64,000 bases of DNA from Melastoma dodecandrum (Eukaryota > Streptophyta > Magnoliopsida > Myrtales > Melastomataceae), in NCBI GenBank assembly GCA_029817715.1, contig JARUPY010000605.1, positions 2,356,001-2,420,000 of the forward strand, in the 5' to 3' direction. A model generated the notes under the pieces. It made no database searches and was not told where the DNA came from. It saw only the letters and a program-made list of their open reading frames with translations. Below, piece by piece: positions 62,700 through 64,000 of the stretch. Each line of letters opens with the position of its first letter. Within the stretch, counting starts at the first letter, position 1. A program made the position numbers and the translations under genes.

Positions 62700-63360
62700 A
62701 TGCGTCATCACAATAACGACAATACCTATATGAAAGGATAAAAAAAAGATAATTATTACCCAAATTGATGAGTTTATATAAACATAACACTAACAAATAG
62801 CCACATTCATAAATTCACCAAACTATCCTTAATTTCAATTAAATCGGACCAAATGTCACCAATATAAGCTAAAACTAGCCTTGGGTTAGCACCAATATGT
62901 GAAATCAGTGACGAGATGGGGACAAACCTCAAGACCCACGAATCACAAAAAAACCATTAACCTTCCTGGAGAAACGATGTACGATATTGATTATGACCAC
63001 AACGAAAAGAAATCGAGAATGATGAGGTTCGAAGAGAACCTTACTTAGATGAACGAAGTTGATGACGCAGTCACACGGCGGGGTTTGAGAAATTATAGCA
63101 CGAAGCAAATGAAGAATGAGAGGTTTGGTGGTGTTTTCCGCATAAAGTCGCTGTTCCAAAGTGCGACTTTCATTGATTTGGCCTAAGACGTTGTTTATGG
63201 ACTTTTATCAGACCATGCATATTATTGGTGAGACATAGATTTGCACTACTCTGAATAGAATTAGCACAGGAGTTATGTTACTTTGCAATTAATTTGTTGA
63301 ATACCTCTTTAAGTCTATTTGCATGTTGCATAGTATAACTTCCAGAGCCTAATCGTTCCT
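62700..63360. other. Spacer, nothing recognised
   Basis: AT-rich sequence upstream of the FMN-hydrolase fragment. The minus-strand frame at 62929-63159 has no family resemblance. Confidence 0.4.
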
Positions 63361-63376
63361 CTTTTCTTTCGGCAGA

Positions 63377-63644
63377 AGGTCGAAAATCGAGGCACTTCCA
63401 GGTGCAAACCGGCATATTAAGAATCTTAGAGGAAATGGCGTACCCATGGCCTTGGGGGAGATGAAGTTAGGGAGGGAAAGCCATGTCCCAAGATGTAGGG
63501 CAATTTGGGAGGATCTTTACATGGCATCAATCTTTTATTGGTGAGATTTCTTATGGAAATTTCATTATGAAATGTAGCTTCCTTGCAGCAGCCAAGGGGC
63601 TCGAGTTGGAACCGTCGAAGACTATGGTGATAGAAGATTCCCTG
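63377..63644 (+). pseudogene. FMN hydrolase / riboflavin kinase gene fragment
   Basis: Two exon-like pieces. 63377-63538 reads KIEALPGANRHIKNLRGNGV and continues PMALG; 63589-63644 reads AAKGLELEPSKTMVIEDSL before a GTGAGT donor. These match the HAD-phosphatase half of plant bifunctional riboflavin kinase/FMN hydrolase, which makes FMN from riboflavin and also dephosphorylates FMN. The segment normally between them (the GGDEV and GKPSPDIFLEA motifs) is replaced by unrelated residues, and the N-terminal DxD motif exon is not found upstream. It is probably a degraded copy; a real gene continuing beyond 64000 cannot be excluded. Confidence 0.6.
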
Positions 63645-64000
63645 TGAGTGATCTAGCTTTTACTTGTTGCTAGTTAGAATAAGTCCGGAGTTGTTTATTG
63701 CGTTAGATTACTTCGATTTTCCTGGTCTTTGGGAGTTGCCATGTTTGTCGCGGTTTGTTCAATGTTGAGTTGCTTCTGATTTGGTCTTCTACATCATTTC
63801 TAACTCATCTAAGGTGCTCTCCTAGTGGTTGTATTGCGAAAATATTGAGTCGAATCATTGATTGGTAATGGTGCTGATAAGCATGAAGCTTCAGTAATTT
63901 TTGTTTACTGATAAGCATGTAGCCTCTCCTCGAAAATAAGTTGCAATTTATGTACAAGCAATCTAAAATCCGAAATAAACCTCTTTCAAGTCTACATTCT

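Overview
The window is nuclear DNA from a flowering plant. Protein-coding genes are split by GT-AG introns and separated by AT-rich spacers. Plant-only families are present (NPF transporter, patellins, an AGAMOUS-clade MADS box, DREB/ERF, plant MULE and Ty1/copia transposons). Nothing in the sequence fixes the species; gene structures and composition look like a non-grass angiosperm.

Layout. 1-17.8 kb is a dense housekeeping block: a truncated NPF duplicate (0.8-1.65 kb), an intact NPF5-type proton-coupled transporter (+), a patellin-1/2-type gene (+) facing a patellin-3-type gene (-), the mitochondrial cristae protein MIC10 (+), a plastid-type dienelactone hydrolase (-) and a plastid-type LON-domain protein (-). 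17.9-33 kb is transposon-rich. It holds a TTAGTA-rich spacer with a ~200-bp tandem repeat, a decayed MULE with a FAR1/FRS-like transposase (+) facing an Ulp1-like protease gene (-), a broken 3' fragment of the mismatch-repair gene MLH1, and a full-length but decayed copia element on the minus strand. A broken CEPR2-like receptor-kinase remnant follows. 34.3-41.2 kb holds three sound genes: a chloroplast-type adenylate kinase (-), a GNAT acetyltransferase (-) and a MES11-type methylesterase (+). 41.3-44.4 kb is repeats, including a 27-bp coding-phase minisatellite. 45-51.6 kb holds a D-class AGL11/SEEDSTICK-type MADS gene (+), an AIG1/IAN GTPase with a C-terminal CaaX box (-) and cytochrome c (-). 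51.95-57.15 kb is a very young copia element (LTRs differ at one site) whose insertion splits the stop codon of a DREB/ERF gene (-). 57.8-64 kb is mostly non-genic, with a MuDR-type transposase remnant (-) and, at the edge, part of an FMN-hydrolase/riboflavin-kinase gene.

Context. From memory, the order NPF5 - patellin - patellin - MIC10 - CEPR2-like kinase matches Arabidopsis chromosome 1 around At1g72120-At1g72180. The left half is therefore probably an old syntenic block later invaded by transposons, with the CEPR2-like gene decayed in its ancestral place. No tRNA, rRNA, CRISPR array or operon-like system was seen. The most unusual observation is the LTR landing inside a stop codon and supplying a replacement stop three residues later.
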